A DNA stretch of 32,834 bases from JANQEA01 sp964466035 (GCA_964466035.1 CAYXLR010000021.1:1-32834); one strand, 5' to 3'; shown: positions 16,158 to 23,264, counted from the first letter of the stretch. A program made the numbers and translations. Notes: generated by a model from the letters alone, not told the origin.

Positions 16158-16277
16158 ATGCCCGCTCTGGAAAAAGTTCGCCGATGTGTCCTGCGGGGGA
16201 TGCCGGTCCTTGTACGGTTGATCTCCTACGCAACCCGTGGGCCGTCGGCGCCCCGGAACCGCGGAGCGAGGGATTGA
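16158..16277 (+). CDS. Candidate small ORF (39 aa) before the LacI gene
   Basis: ATG at 16158 follows AAAAGGAGGT with a five-base gap, the strongest ribosome binding site in the region. The peptide starts MPALEKVRRCVLRGMPVLVR and is basic. Its stop codon overlaps the -35 box of the LacI promoter. No relative is recognised and no promoter was found in front of it, so it may be a chance frame. Confidence 0.25.
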   Translation: MPALEKVRRCVLRGMPVLVRLISYATRGPSAPRNRGARD

Positions 16278-16302
16278 CAGACACGGATTCCCGTGGTACG
16301 CT
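16274..16302 (+). promoter_or_regulatory. Promoter of the LacI gene
   Basis: TTGACA (16274-16279), 17 bases, TACGCT (16297-16302). The operator box begins at the next base and the GGAGG ribosome binding site (16318-16322) follows two bases after the box. Confidence 0.75.
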
Positions 16303-16316
16303 TGAGAGCGCTCCCA
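16303..16316. promoter_or_regulatory. LacI-family operator, CebR/CelR-box type (site 2)
   Basis: TGAGAGCGCTCCCA, one mismatch from the perfect box at site 1. It lies directly after the -10 of the LacI promoter, so the regulator should repress itself, and probably the genes behind it. Confidence 0.8.
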
Positions 16317-16326
16317 CGGAGGTATC

Positions 16327-17349
16327 ATGGCCCGAACGCTCGATGAGGTCGCGAAACACGCGGGAGTCTCCCGTTCGACGGTCTCCCGCGTCATCAACAA
16401 CCACCCAAACGTCAGTCCGGCCACCCGCGCCCGCGTCGAAGCTTCGATTAAAAAGTACAGCTATCGGCCGCACGCGGTGGCTCGGAGCCTCGCGACCAAC
16501 AAGACCAACATCCTGGGCATGGTGGTTCCGGAATCCGTGACGAAGCTGTTCACCGACCCGTACTTCCCTCTGATGCTCCGCGGCGCCACGGAGGCCTGCA
16601 ACAGGCGCGGCTTCCACCTGATCCTCTCCCTGTTCACGGCGTCCGTCGAATCGAGCGTGATGCACGATCGCGTGGCTCGAAGCGGGTACCTCGACGGCGT
16701 GATCGCGGCCAACGCGTCTCTGGACGACAGGCTGATCCCCAGTCTGTTCGAAGAAGGGATCCCGTTTGTCAACATCGGGAGACACCCGGACGACCGCGTG
16801 AACTACGTCGACGTCGACAACATCGGAGGCGCCCGGATGGCGACCGAGCACCTGATTCGGCTGGGCCACACCCGGATCGGGACGATCAGCGGGCCGCTCG
16901 ACATGACGCCCAGTCAAGATCGCCTCGACGGGTTCCGCGAGGTGATGAGCACGTACCGCTTGCCCGTCCCCGACGGCCTGGTGATCGAGGGAGACTTCAC
17001 GGAGGCCGGCGGGCGTGCGGCGATGATGCAGCTCCTGGCCGTCGGTCCCACGGCGGTCTTCGCCGCGAGCGACTCGATGGCCATCGGGGCGATCAAGGCG
17101 ATCCGGGCGGCCGAAATGCGGGTCCCCGAGGACATCGCCGTCGTCGGTTTCGACGACATCCCTTCGGCGCTGACGGTCGATCCCGAGTTGACGACCGTGC
17201 GTCAGCCGATCGAGCGGATCGGCCAACTCGCCGTCGAGACGCTCGTCAACGTGATCCAGGGAGAGGCGACGGAAGGGAGGCGACCGTCGACCGAGCGATT
17301 CGTCCTCCCCACGGAGCTGGTCGTGCGTGGCTCCTGCGGGTCGCGGTAA
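16327..17349 (+). CDS. LacI/GalR-family transcriptional repressor (CebR-like)
   Basis: A 340-residue protein. The N-terminal helix-turn-helix is TLDEVAKHAGVSRSTVSRVI (residues 4-23), followed by the hinge helix region RPHAVARSLATNKTN (about 47-61), which inserts into the minor groove in this family. Residues 62-335 are a periplasmic-binding-protein-like effector domain, with DGVIAANA, VDVDNIGGARMATEHLIRLG and AVFAASDSMAIGAIKAI as standard LacI signatures. It is transcribed away from the transporter operon, and the two promoters each carry a box matching CebR/CelR sites, so the likely effector is a cello- or manno-oligosaccharide. The cellobiose phosphorylase, beta-glucosidase and kinase genes follow in the same direction. 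Confidence 0.92.
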   Translation: MARTLDEVAKHAGVSRSTVSRVINNHPNVSPATRARVEASIKKYSYRPHAVARSLATNKTNILGMVVPESVTKLFTDPYFPLMLRGATEACNRRGFHLILSLFTASVESSVMHDRVARSGYLDGVIAANASLDDRLIPSLFEEGIPFVNIGRHPDDRVNYVDVDNIGGARMATEHLIRLGHTRIGTISGPLDMTPSQDRLDGFREVMSTYRLPVPDGLVIEGDFTEAGGRAAMMQLLAVGPTAVFAASDSMAIGAIKAIRAAEMRVPEDIAVVGFDDIPSALTVDPELTTVRQPIERIGQLAVETLVNVIQGEATEGRRPSTERFVLPTELVVRGSCGSR

Positions 17350-17438
17350 GCTATCCCATGCGCAGAACGACGAAGCCGGAGATCGAGCCCGCGCGCAAGC
17401 CGATGCCTGACCTCTCCCCGCGCCGATCGCGATCCTCC

Positions 17439-17470
17439 TCTCATCGGATCGACGGAGCGATCCGATGAGA
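17439..17470 (+). promoter_or_regulatory. Hairpin enclosing the cellobiose phosphorylase start codon
   Basis: TCTCATCGGATCG (17439-17451) pairs perfectly over 13 bp with CGATCCGATGAGA (17458-17470). The six-base loop ACGGAG contains the ribosome binding site, and the start codon ATG (17465-17467) lies inside the 3' arm. In RNA this would hide the start codon while showing the binding site in the loop. It could equally be a DNA operator. See findings. Confidence 0.75.
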
Positions 17471-19906
17471 TTCGGCCACTTCGACGACGAGCGACGGGAG
17501 TACGTGATCCACCGTCCGGACACGCCGCACCCGTGGATCAACTACCTCGGGTCCGAGGATTTCGTCGGGTTGATCTCCAACACGGGGGGAGGCTACGCCT
17601 TCTACCGCGACGCGCGGCTGCGCCGGCTCACGCGCTACCGATACAACGACGTGCCCGTGGACGAAAACGGGCGGTACATCTATCTCCGGGACAACAAGAA
17701 CGGGGAGTACTGGTCGCCGTCGTGGCAGCCGACGCGGAGACGCCTCGAGGGCTACTCCTGCCGACACGGCCTCGGATACACGGTGATCGGATCGACGCAC
17801 GCCGGGATCGAAGCGGAGACGACCTACTTCGTCCCGCTCGACGAGGCGCTCGAGATCTGGTCGATGCGGATCACGAACCGTCGGACCGCCCCGGCCGCGC
17901 TCTCGCTGTTCTCGGCCGTCGAGTTCTGCTTCTGGAACGCGCTCGACGACGCGACCAACTTCCAGCGCAACCTGAACATCGGAGAAGTGGCCGTCGAGGC
18001 GGGCGTGATCGTCCACAAGACCGAGTACCGCGAGCGGCGCGACCATTTCGCCACGTTCGCCTGCTCGGAGCCGCTCGCCGGTTTCGAGACGCAGCGCGAC
18101 GCGTTCCTCGGAGCCTACCGGGGGTGGAGCGAGCCGTTGGCGGTCGAGCGGGGAGCGACGACCGACACGATCGGAGTCGGCGGCTGCCCCGTCGGCGTGC
18201 ATCACGTGCGCCTCGACCTTCGGGCGGGCGAATCGAAGCGGGTCATCTTCGTGCTCGGATACCACGAGAACCCCGCCGCGGAATCGGGCGGCGCGACGCT
18301 CGACGCCGGTGTCGTGCGCAAGACCATCCGGCGCTACTTCCAGCCGGACGTCGTCGACGAAGCGCTGAACCGCCTCCGCGACGCGTGGGACCGGCGGCTG
18401 TCCGCCCTACAGGTCCGGACGCCCGAACCGGACGTCGATCGGATGGTCAACACGTGGACTCCATACCAGTGCGCGGTCGCGTTCAGCGTGTCGCGCTCCG
18501 CGTCGCGATACGAGTCGGGGATCGGCCGCGGAATCGGCTTCCGGGACGCGAACCAGGATCTGCTCGGCTGCGTCCACATGATGCCGGACCGGGCCCGCGC
18601 GCGGATTCTCGACCTCGCCTCGGCGCAGCTCGTCTCGGGCGGTGCCTATCATCAGTATCAGCCGCTGACCCGGCGGGGAAACGACGAAATCGGAAGCGGC
18701 TTCAACGACGACCCGCTGTGGCTGATCCTCTCGGCGGCGGCGTACATCAAGGAGACCGGGGACTGGGAGGTCCTCGAGGAACGGGTTGCGTACGGCGACG
18801 AACCTCGGACGGCCACCCTGTACGAACACCTCGTCCGGGCGGCGGACTACACGCTGGCGCGCCTCGGACCGCACGGGCTCCCTCTGATCGGGCGGGCCGA
18901 CTGGAACGACTGCCTCAATCTGAACAGCCATTCGATGGACCCGGACGAGCCGTTCCAGACGGCGCCGGTTCGAGACGGTGGGACGGCCGAATCCGTCTTC
19001 ATCGCCGGCCTCTTCTGCTTGGCGGGCGAGGAGCTGGAGGGGATCGCGTCTCGCATCGGCGACGGCACGACGGCTTCCCGGCTGCGGTCCGCGGTCGTCG
19101 GGATGCGAACCGCGGTCGCGGAGCACGGCTGGGACGGCGGGTGGTTTCTCCGGGCGTACGACGCGCGGGGCGACAAGCTCGGGTCGCGAGAGAACGACGA
19201 GGGGAGGATCTTCGTCGAGCCCCAGGGGATCTGCCCGATGGCGGGCATCGGCATCGAAGACGGAAAGGCCGACACGGCGCTCGACGCCGTCGGGCGGGAG
19301 CTCCTGACCGATCACGGGATCCTGCTCCTCCAGCCGGCCTACACGACGTACCGATTGAACCTCGGGGAGATCAGTTCGTACCCCCCGGGCTACAAGGAGA
19401 ACGGGAGCGTCTTCTGCCACACGAACCCGTGGGTGGTGATCGCGGCGTGCCGCCTCGGGCGAGCGGAGGAAGCGTGGGATTACGCCCTGCGAATCAACCC
19501 GGCCCGACGCGAGGAAATCAGCGAAGTCCATGAATGCGAGCCGTACGTCTACGCCCAGACGATCGTCGGGCGCGACGCCGAGGACCACGGACGGGCGAGG
19601 AACTCGTGGCTGACCGGGACGGCCTCCTGGGCCTACGTGGCCACGACGCAATGGATCCTCGGCATTCGGCCGACGTTCGACGGCCTCGAAATCGATCCCT
19701 GTGTCCCCGCCGGCGTCCGTGAATACCGAGTGTCCCGTCGCTTCCGCGGTGCGACGTACGACATCCTCATCGAGAACCCGGACGGCGCGACGGGCGGCGT
19801 TCGGAAGATCCGGATCGACGGAGAGCGGTTCGACGGCTCCGTCCTCCCGGTCTTCGAAGACGGGAAAACCCACGACGTGACCGTCACGCTGGGAGGCCCT
19901 TCATGA
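17465..19906 (+). CDS. GH94 cellobiose phosphorylase
   Basis: An 813-residue protein, the usual length of cellobiose phosphorylases, beginning MRFGHFDDERREYVI and RPDTPHPWINYLG exactly like the Thermotoga and Clostridium enzymes. The first third is the beta-sandwich domain (GGGYAFYRDARLRRLTRYRY, YSPSW-like EYWSPSWQPTRR), then helical linker and (alpha/alpha)6 barrel. The ADWNDCLN motif (Asp479, Asp482) carries the catalytic acid; YPPGYKENGSVFCHTNPW is the phosphate and sugar site region. It splits cellobiose with phosphate into glucose 1-phosphate and glucose, saving ATP. No signal peptide, so cytoplasmic. The stop codon overlaps the GH1 start by four bases. Close GH94 relatives with other disaccharides cannot be wholly excluded. 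The start codon is buried in a hairpin. Confidence 0.92.
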   Translation: MRFGHFDDERREYVIHRPDTPHPWINYLGSEDFVGLISNTGGGYAFYRDARLRRLTRYRYNDVPVDENGRYIYLRDNKNGEYWSPSWQPTRRRLEGYSCRHGLGYTVIGSTHAGIEAETTYFVPLDEALEIWSMRITNRRTAPAALSLFSAVEFCFWNALDDATNFQRNLNIGEVAVEAGVIVHKTEYRERRDHFATFACSEPLAGFETQRDAFLGAYRGWSEPLAVERGATTDTIGVGGCPVGVHHVRLDLRAGESKRVIFVLGYHENPAAESGGATLDAGVVRKTIRRYFQPDVVDEALNRLRDAWDRRLSALQVRTPEPDVDRMVNTWTPYQCAVAFSVSRSASRYESGIGRGIGFRDANQDLLGCVHMMPDRARARILDLASAQLVSGGAYHQYQPLTRRGNDEIGSGFNDDPLWLILSAAAYIKETGDWEVLEERVAYGDEPRTATLYEHLVRAADYTLARLGPHGLPLIGRADWNDCLNLNSHSMDPDEPFQTAPVRDGGTAESVFIAGLFCLAGEELEGIASRIGDGTTASRLRSAVVGMRTAVAEHGWDGGWFLRAYDARGDKLGSRENDEGRIFVEPQGICPMAGIGIEDGKADTALDAVGRELLTDHGILLLQPAYTTYRLNLGEISSYPPGYKENGSVFCHTNPWVVIAACRLGRAEEAWDYALRINPARREEISEVHECEPYVYAQTIVGRDAEDHGRARNSWLTGTASWAYVATTQWILGIRPTFDGLEIDPCVPAGVREYRVSRRFRGATYDILIENPDGATGGVRKIRIDGERFDGSVLPVFEDGKTHDVTVTLGGPS

Positions 19907-21249
19907 CCGAGCACCGCTTCCCCGAGGACTTCGTCTTCGGCACCGCGACGTCGTCCTACCAGATCGAAGGGGCGTGGAACGAGGACGACAAAGGCGAGTC
20001 GATCTGGGACCGATTCGTCCACACACCGGGCACGATCGAGGACGGGACGACCGGCGACGTCGCCTGCGATCATCTGCACCGCTGGCGCGAGGACCTCGAC
20101 CTCATGTCGGACCTCGGCCTGGACGCCTACCGGTTCTCGATCTCGTGGCCTCGCGTTCTCCCGCGCGGGGTCGGAGCCGTCAGCGAAGCCGGACTGAGCT
20201 TCTACGACCGCCTCGTCGACGGGCTGCTGGAGCGGGGAATCCGGCCGTTCGCGACGTTGTATCACTGGGACCTCCCTCAAGCGCTTCAGGATCGGAAAGG
20301 CTGGCCGGCGCGCGACACGGTCGACGCCTTCTGCGAGTACGCGGAGGTCGTCTGTCGACGGCTCGGCGATCGCGTGAAGGACTGGATCACCCTGAACGAG
20401 CCGTTCGTCAGCGCCGCCGTCGGCTACTCCGAGGGGCGTCACGCCCCCGGCCATCGGAACGAGGAGGAAGCGCTGGCCGCGACGCACCATCTCCTGCTCG
20501 CCCACGGACGGTCCGTTCCGATCGTGCGCGAGAACTCTCCGAACGCGAACGTCGGGATCACGCACGTGCTGTACCCCTTCCACGCCGCTTCCGAGAGCGA
20601 CCACGACGTCCTCGCGGCGCAGCGGTTCGACGGCGCGATCAACCGGACGTTCCTCGATCCGATCTCGGGACGGGGCTACCCTTCCGTGGTTCCGTACGAC
20701 CGCTCCGTCCTCGAATCGTCCGTCCGGAGTGGGGACCTGGAGCGGATCGCCGTTCCGATCGACTTCCTCGGCGTTAACTACTACACCCGCCACGTCGTGC
20801 GGAGCGACGTGGTGGCCGAGCCCGAGAACGCGCCGCGGACGGTCCGGCCGAGCGGCGAGACGACCGACATGGGATGGGAGGTGTACCCGGAGGGCCTGTT
20901 CGAGGTCTTCGACATGCTGCGAAGGGAGTACGCGTTTCCCGCGTACCACGTCACGGAGAACGGCGCCGCGTATCCCGATGCGGTCGACCGCGAAGGGACG
21001 GTGCACGACCCCGACCGCGTCTCGTACCTCCGTCGCCACCTCGCCCAGGTCGCACGAATCGTCGACGAGGGGATCCCGCTTCGCGGCTACTTCGTTTGGT
21101 CGCTCCTCGATAACTTCGAATGGTCTTTCGGCCTGAAGAAGCGATTCGGCCTGATCTACGTCGACTTCGAGAGTGGCGAACGCGTCCCGAAGGAGAGCTA
21201 CCACTGGTACAAGAGAGTGATCGCAGGACGCACCATCGACGGGATCTGA
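19903..21249 (+). CDS. GH1 beta-glucosidase
   Basis: A 448-residue TIM-barrel enzyme of standard GH1 length. FPEDFVFGTATSSYQIEGAW is the N-terminal signature; the acid/base is Glu166 in WITLNEP and the nucleophile Glu352 in HVTENGAAY; YRFSISWPRVLP and WSLLDNFEWSFG are further conserved parts. No signal peptide. It hydrolyses terminal beta-glucosyl (in many members also beta-galactosyl or beta-mannosyl) residues of imported oligosaccharides, working beside the phosphorylase whose gene it overlaps (ATGA, 19903-19906). Translation is therefore coupled to the upstream gene and to whatever its start hairpin does. Confidence 0.95.
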   Translation: MTEHRFPEDFVFGTATSSYQIEGAWNEDDKGESIWDRFVHTPGTIEDGTTGDVACDHLHRWREDLDLMSDLGLDAYRFSISWPRVLPRGVGAVSEAGLSFYDRLVDGLLERGIRPFATLYHWDLPQALQDRKGWPARDTVDAFCEYAEVVCRRLGDRVKDWITLNEPFVSAAVGYSEGRHAPGHRNEEEALAATHHLLLAHGRSVPIVRENSPNANVGITHVLYPFHAASESDHDVLAAQRFDGAINRTFLDPISGRGYPSVVPYDRSVLESSVRSGDLERIAVPIDFLGVNYYTRHVVRSDVVAEPENAPRTVRPSGETTDMGWEVYPEGLFEVFDMLRREYAFPAYHVTENGAAYPDAVDREGTVHDPDRVSYLRRHLAQVARIVDEGIPLRGYFVWSLLDNFEWSFGLKKRFGLIYVDFESGERVPKESYHWYKRVIAGRTIDGI

Positions 21250-21334
21250 TCCCGGCCCGAGTGAGGGACGGCGCTCGGCGCTGCAATCCGCGGCTCGTTC
21301 GGCCGTTGCGCCGCCTCAGGAGAAGCGAAGACCC

Positions 21335-22276
21335 GTGAGGATTCTCGTCTGCGGCGAAGCGCTGGTCGACCTTGTCCCGCTCCAAGCGGAGGGGCGAACG
21401 AGGCTCGTCCCGACCCCCGGAGGCTCACCGCTCAACGTCGCCGTCGGGCTCGCCCGTCTGGGCGTTCCGACCGGCTTCCTCGGCAAGCTCTCGACGGACG
21501 AATACGGCGAGACGCTGTACGACTACCTGAGCGCGAGCGGCGTGGACACGCGGTTCGTCGTCCGAAGTCCACGTCCCACGACGGTCGCTCGCGTCGAGGT
21601 GTCGCCCGGAGCGGAGCCCGAGTACGTCTTCGAAATCGAAGGGACCGCGGATCGCTCCCTCGGCGCGGAGGACCTGCCCGAATGCTTGCCGTCCGGAATC
21701 GATGCCGTGCATTTCGGGTCGTACTCGATGGCGCTCGATCCGACCGGGAAGACGTTGACCGCCCTGATGGAGCGGGAACACGGTCAGCGAGTCGTCACGT
21801 TCGACCCGAACGTCCGACCGACCCTGATCCCCCGCCCCGTTTCGTATCGCGCGGCGTTCGCCCACTTGCGCTCGCTTGCGCGCGTGGTGAAGCTCAGCGT
21901 GGACGACTTCGCGTTCCTCTGTCCGGGCGAGAGCCCCGACGAAGCGGCGGATCGATGGTTGACGACTGGGACCCGCCTCGTCGTCCTGACGCGCGGTGAC
22001 CGGGGGGCAACGGCCTACGCGCGCGGCTTCCGAGTCGACGTCCCCGGAGAGAGAACGGCGGTAGAGGACACCGTCGGTGCGGGCGATGCGTTCACGTCCG
22101 GGCTGCTGGCCACGCTGCTCGATCTCGATCGACTGACGATCCGTCGCATGGATCTCCTGACAGAATCCGAAACCGAGCGAGCGCTTCGCTTCGCGACGAG
22201 GGTCGCCACGATCACGTGCTCGCGCCGTGGCGCCGATCCCCCGACGCGTACCGACCTGTCACAGGAACAAGGTTGA
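21335..22276 (+). CDS. PfkB-family sugar kinase (probable fructokinase)
   Basis: A 313-residue ribokinase/PfkB-fold kinase from GTG 21335, with AGGAG at 21318-21322. The N-terminal signature is CGEALVDLVP and GGSPLNVAVGLARLG; the C-terminal PfkB signature DTVGAGDAFTSGL (about 247-259) holds the catalytic Asp. The pattern is that of bacterial fructokinases. It is the last gene of the rightward operon, 85 bases after GH1. With the mannose isomerase of the divergent operon it would complete mannose to fructose to fructose 6-phosphate. Other ketoses or 2-keto sugar acids remain possible. Confidence 0.85.
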   Translation: MRILVCGEALVDLVPLQAEGRTRLVPTPGGSPLNVAVGLARLGVPTGFLGKLSTDEYGETLYDYLSASGVDTRFVVRSPRPTTVARVEVSPGAEPEYVFEIEGTADRSLGAEDLPECLPSGIDAVHFGSYSMALDPTGKTLTALMEREHGQRVVTFDPNVRPTLIPRPVSYRAAFAHLRSLARVVKLSVDDFAFLCPGESPDEAADRWLTTGTRLVVLTRGDRGATAYARGFRVDVPGERTAVEDTVGAGDAFTSGLLATLLDLDRLTIRRMDLLTESETERALRFATRVATITCSRRGADPPTRTDLSQEQG

Positions 22277-22405
22277 ACGACGAACCCGACCGGCCGCCAC
22301 ATAATCGCTGGTGGACGGCTCCCCCATTCAGCTCCTGAGACCGTCACGGCGGAGGCTCGTGATGGCTGCGGGCAGCCGGATTCGATGCGCGCGGAGGGCC
22401 CGAAG

Positions 22406-22462
22406 AAACGCGGAGCGGGGGACGGGCTGCAGGGCCCCGTGGCAACCGCTCCGCCGCGTTTT
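22406..22462. terminator. Probable bidirectional terminator
   Basis: AAACGCGGAGCGG (22406-22418) pairs with CCGCTCCGCCGCGTTT (22446-22461, one three-base bulge); an inner stem ACGGG/CCCGT lies in the loop. Reading right it ends in TTTT and follows the kinase gene; reading left it ends in TTTCTT and follows the lysine-rich peptide gene by three bases. Nothing else was seen in 22277-22405. Confidence 0.5.
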
Positions 22463-22465
22463 CCC

Positions 22466-22522
22466 TTACTTCTTCTTCACGGTCTTCTTCTTGGGCTTCG
22501 GCGTGCTCTTTTTCGTCGCCAT
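22466..22522 (-). CDS. Lysine-rich 18-residue peptide
   Basis: A tiny gene: ATG 22522 to TAA 22466, product MATKKSTPKPKKKTVKKK, half of whose residues are lysine. GGAGGAGG with a suitable gap stands before the start. It lies 43 bases after the zinc-ribbon gene on the same strand, before a terminator-like hairpin, so the two should form one transcript. The composition suggests binding to nucleic acid or another polyanion; it resembles the basic tails of histone H1-like bacterial proteins. No function can be assigned. Confidence 0.55.
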   Translation of the reverse strand: MATKKSTPKPKKKTVKKK

Positions 22523-22565
22523 TCGCGCCACCTCCTCCCCCTGTTGGGACAGGATGTCCTGCTGC

Positions 22566-22796
22566 TTACTCGATCTCGTCGACCAGTGACCGTTCCCAGT
22601 CGGGCGATTCGTCGAAGTCCGTGTCGGGCTCGTGATCCAGCCGCTCCAGCCTTCGATTCCACCGCCCCCTCTGAACGAGCCACTCCCCACAGCGCGGGCA
22701 GGTCCCGAGATCATCCTCTTGAGCCTGGAAGTGCACCGGCGCGTTGCACGCTGGGCAGACCAGCTTCTTCTTTCGCTTCAGCAGCGTGCGGCCCAT
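22566..22796 (-). CDS. Small zinc-ribbon protein
   Basis: A 76-residue protein with basic N-terminus (MGRTLLKRKKKLVC), one zinc ribbon (CPAC at about 14-17 and CPRC at about 33-36) and an acidic tail (DHEPDTDFDESPDWERSLVDEIE). AAGGAGGAG precedes the ATG by three bases. Its promoter is near consensus and overlaps that of the divergent ArsR-like gene. Such small ribbons often bind RNA polymerase, RNA or partner proteins; no specific family is recognised. First gene of a two-gene unit with the lysine-rich peptide. Confidence 0.75.
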   Translation of the reverse strand: MGRTLLKRKKKLVCPACNAPVHFQAQEDDLGTCPRCGEWLVQRGRWNRRLERLDHEPDTDFDESPDWERSLVDEIE

Positions 22797-22806
22797 GTTC
22801 TCCTCC

Positions 22807-22851
22807 TTGCGCAGCTAACACGTTGCGCAGTTGACTATCTGGGCAGCTAGC
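22807..22851. repeat. Three 13-bp direct repeats at 16-bp period (candidate operator)
   Basis: TTGCGCAGCTAAC (22807-22819), TTGCGCAGTTGAC (22823-22835) and CTGGGCAGCTAGC (22839-22851). The period is exactly 16 bases twice. They cover the transcription start and leader of the zinc-ribbon gene and the -35 and spacer of the ArsR-like gene, so one protein bound here would control both. Confidence 0.75.
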
Positions 22852-22859
22852 ATTATACT
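22831..22859 (+). promoter_or_regulatory. Promoter of the ArsR-like gene
   Basis: TTGACT (22831-22836), 17 bases, TATACT (22854-22859). The ATG is 49 bases further on, with GAAAGGAG at 22892-22899. Confidence 0.75.
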
Positions 22860-22879
22860 CAAGCCCGTACGCTTGTCAA
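22852..22879 (-). promoter_or_regulatory. Promoter of the zinc-ribbon operon
   Basis: On the minus strand TTGACA (22879-22874), 16 bases, TATAAT (22857-22852): both boxes are perfect consensus. Its -10 overlaps the -10 of the opposite promoter, so the two cannot be occupied at once. Confidence 0.8.
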
Positions 22880-22908
22880 GAGGCCATCGACGAAAGGAGA
22901 AACCACCG

Positions 22909-23196
22909 ATGCCGAAAACCCACTCGATGTTCTTCAAGATGCTCTCCGCCCGTTCGCGGATCCAGATCCTCAAACTGCTCAGAGAGCACGACGACCTGAC
23001 GGTCGAGGACCTGGCGAACAAGCTGAGCATCACCGTCCCGACCGTCTCTCGTCATCTGCAGCTCCTACGGATGCAGAACCTCGTGACGTTCCAGCAGGAC
23101 GCGCAGAATCGCTACTACTCCGTGAACGAGGGGGAGATCGCGCGGAGGATCGCGGCGTTCCTGCGCGACCTCGACATCTCCCTGCCCAACGCGTGA
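22909..23196 (+). CDS. ArsR-family winged-helix regulator
   Basis: Ninety-five residues from ATG 22909 (GAAAGGAG upstream). The helix-turn-helix is LTVEDLANKLSITVPTVSRH followed by LQLLRMQNLV and the beta wing VTFQQDAQNRYYSVNE, the standard ArsR layout. The protein has no cysteine at all, so the classical ArsR/SmtB cysteine metal site is absent; it also lacks an obvious His/Asp metal cluster. It probably responds to something else or acts as a simple autorepressor. It faces the zinc-ribbon operon across overlapping promoters with three repeats. Confidence 0.88.
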   Translation: MPKTHSMFFKMLSARSRIQILKLLREHDDLTVEDLANKLSITVPTVSRHLQLLRMQNLVTFQQDAQNRYYSVNEGEIARRIAAFLRDLDISLPNA

Positions 23197-23236
23197 CGCC
23201 GGAGGAGGACATCCGGCCCGGAGTCCAGCGGCCGTC

Positions 23237-23264
23237 CCGGCCGCATCGTGCACGATACGGCCGG
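23237..23264. promoter_or_regulatory. 28-bp inverted repeat before the proline-racemase-family gene
   Basis: CCGGCCG (23237-23243) and CGGCCGG (23258-23264) flank the perfect palindrome ATCGTGCACGAT (23245-23256); only one base pair of the 28 (23244/23257) is mismatched. There is no T-run, so it is not a clear terminator. It could be an operator for the downstream genes or a hairpin ending the ArsR-like transcript. A weak promoter (TTGCCC 23342, 17 bases, CACAAT 23365-23370) follows. Confidence 0.5.

Noticed and set aside
22909..23196. Metal-sensing ArsR/SmtB repressor.
   Set aside because: The protein has no cysteine and no clear His/Asp metal cluster.
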